In this document: positions 7,800 to 7,894 of the stretch, in pieces | Position numbering within the stretch: position 1 is the first letter of the stretch | How the letters are laid out: the number at the start of each line of letters is the position of its first letter | From: Calditrichota bacterium | Lineage (GTDB): Bacteria; Zhuqueibacterota; Zhuqueibacteria; Oleimicrobiales; Geothermoviventaceae | Length of the DNA stretch: 7,894 nt | NCBI GenBank assembly: GCA_013152765.1 | Contig: JAADFT010000066.1 | Coordinates: 2,424 to 10,317 of the forward strand | Direction of reading: 5' to 3' | Position numbers and translations under genes: made by a program | Notes under the pieces: model-generated | Database searches by the model: none | The model's input: the letters and a program-made list of their open reading frames with translations, nothing else | Told to the model about the DNA's origin: nothing

Positions 7800-7894
7800 G
7801 TCTTTAGCAGCACGGACAGCGAAGGAACCGAATGCCCCGGCATCAAATCGACAGAATACACGGAAACAGGGCCAGGCATACCTTGCTTCAGCAT

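Noticed and set aside
7586..7894. A 102-codon minus-strand open frame running off the right edge
   Set aside because: It overlaps the start of the FAH-family gene in another frame, spans the 8-nt repeat and the candidate promoter, and shows no family features.

Overview
The window looks like chromosomal DNA of a moderately GC-rich (roughly 60%) bacterium, with G/C-ending codons favoured in the genes. It holds seven complete protein genes and probably the tail of an eighth at the left edge. No rRNA, tRNA, CRISPR array, insertion sequence or phage gene is visible. The lineage cannot be fixed from the sequence. Three proteins (a cupin, a Dps-like thioferritin and a nitrilase-family amidohydrolase) resemble, from memory, well-known proteins of Thermotoga and Pyrococcus. 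The intergenic regions carry short degenerate tandem repeats of a kind I associate with Acidobacteriota, Planctomycetota, Chloroflexota and similar environmental phyla. A thermophilic or anaerobic member of such a phylum is a reasonable but weak guess.

Layout. Positions 3-128 probably encode the C-terminus of a plus-strand gene. A small minus-strand cupin follows (212-487). A 355-bp gap (488-842) separates it from a divergent plus-strand gene for a Dps-like thioferritin (843-1343), which ends at a strong intrinsic terminator (1377-1411). The rest of the window is one minus-strand cluster. Read in the direction of transcription it is: FAH-family hydrolase (7626-6721), sodium:solute symporter (6582-4834), uroporphyrinogen-decarboxylase-like protein (4821-3772), nitrilase-family C-N hydrolase (3717-2905) and a Wzx/MATE-type flippase (2902-1439). 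Gaps within the last four genes are 12, 54 and 2 bp, so they are very likely co-transcribed. The FAH gene is separated from the symporter by 138 bp containing a 7-nt-period repeat, and may or may not share the transcript.

How the genes may work together. The symporter would import a small solute with Na+. The FAH-family enzyme (C-C bond hydrolysis or isomerisation of diketo acids), the nitrilase-family amidase and the UroD-like protein look like steps of a small catabolic route, but no known pathway joins all three and the substrate cannot be named. The flippase at the end of the operon is out of place in a catabolic set. The divergent left side (thioferritin, cupin) suggests iron/peroxide handling next to this locus without a demonstrated link. 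The most useful leads are the thioferritin, the five-gene cluster with a UroD-like protein that carries His-X-Asp where methylcobamide methyltransferases carry His-X-Cys, and a possible operator embedded in the candidate promoter of the FAH gene. Three intergenic regions also carry degenerate tandem repeats with periods of 9, 7 and 8 nt.
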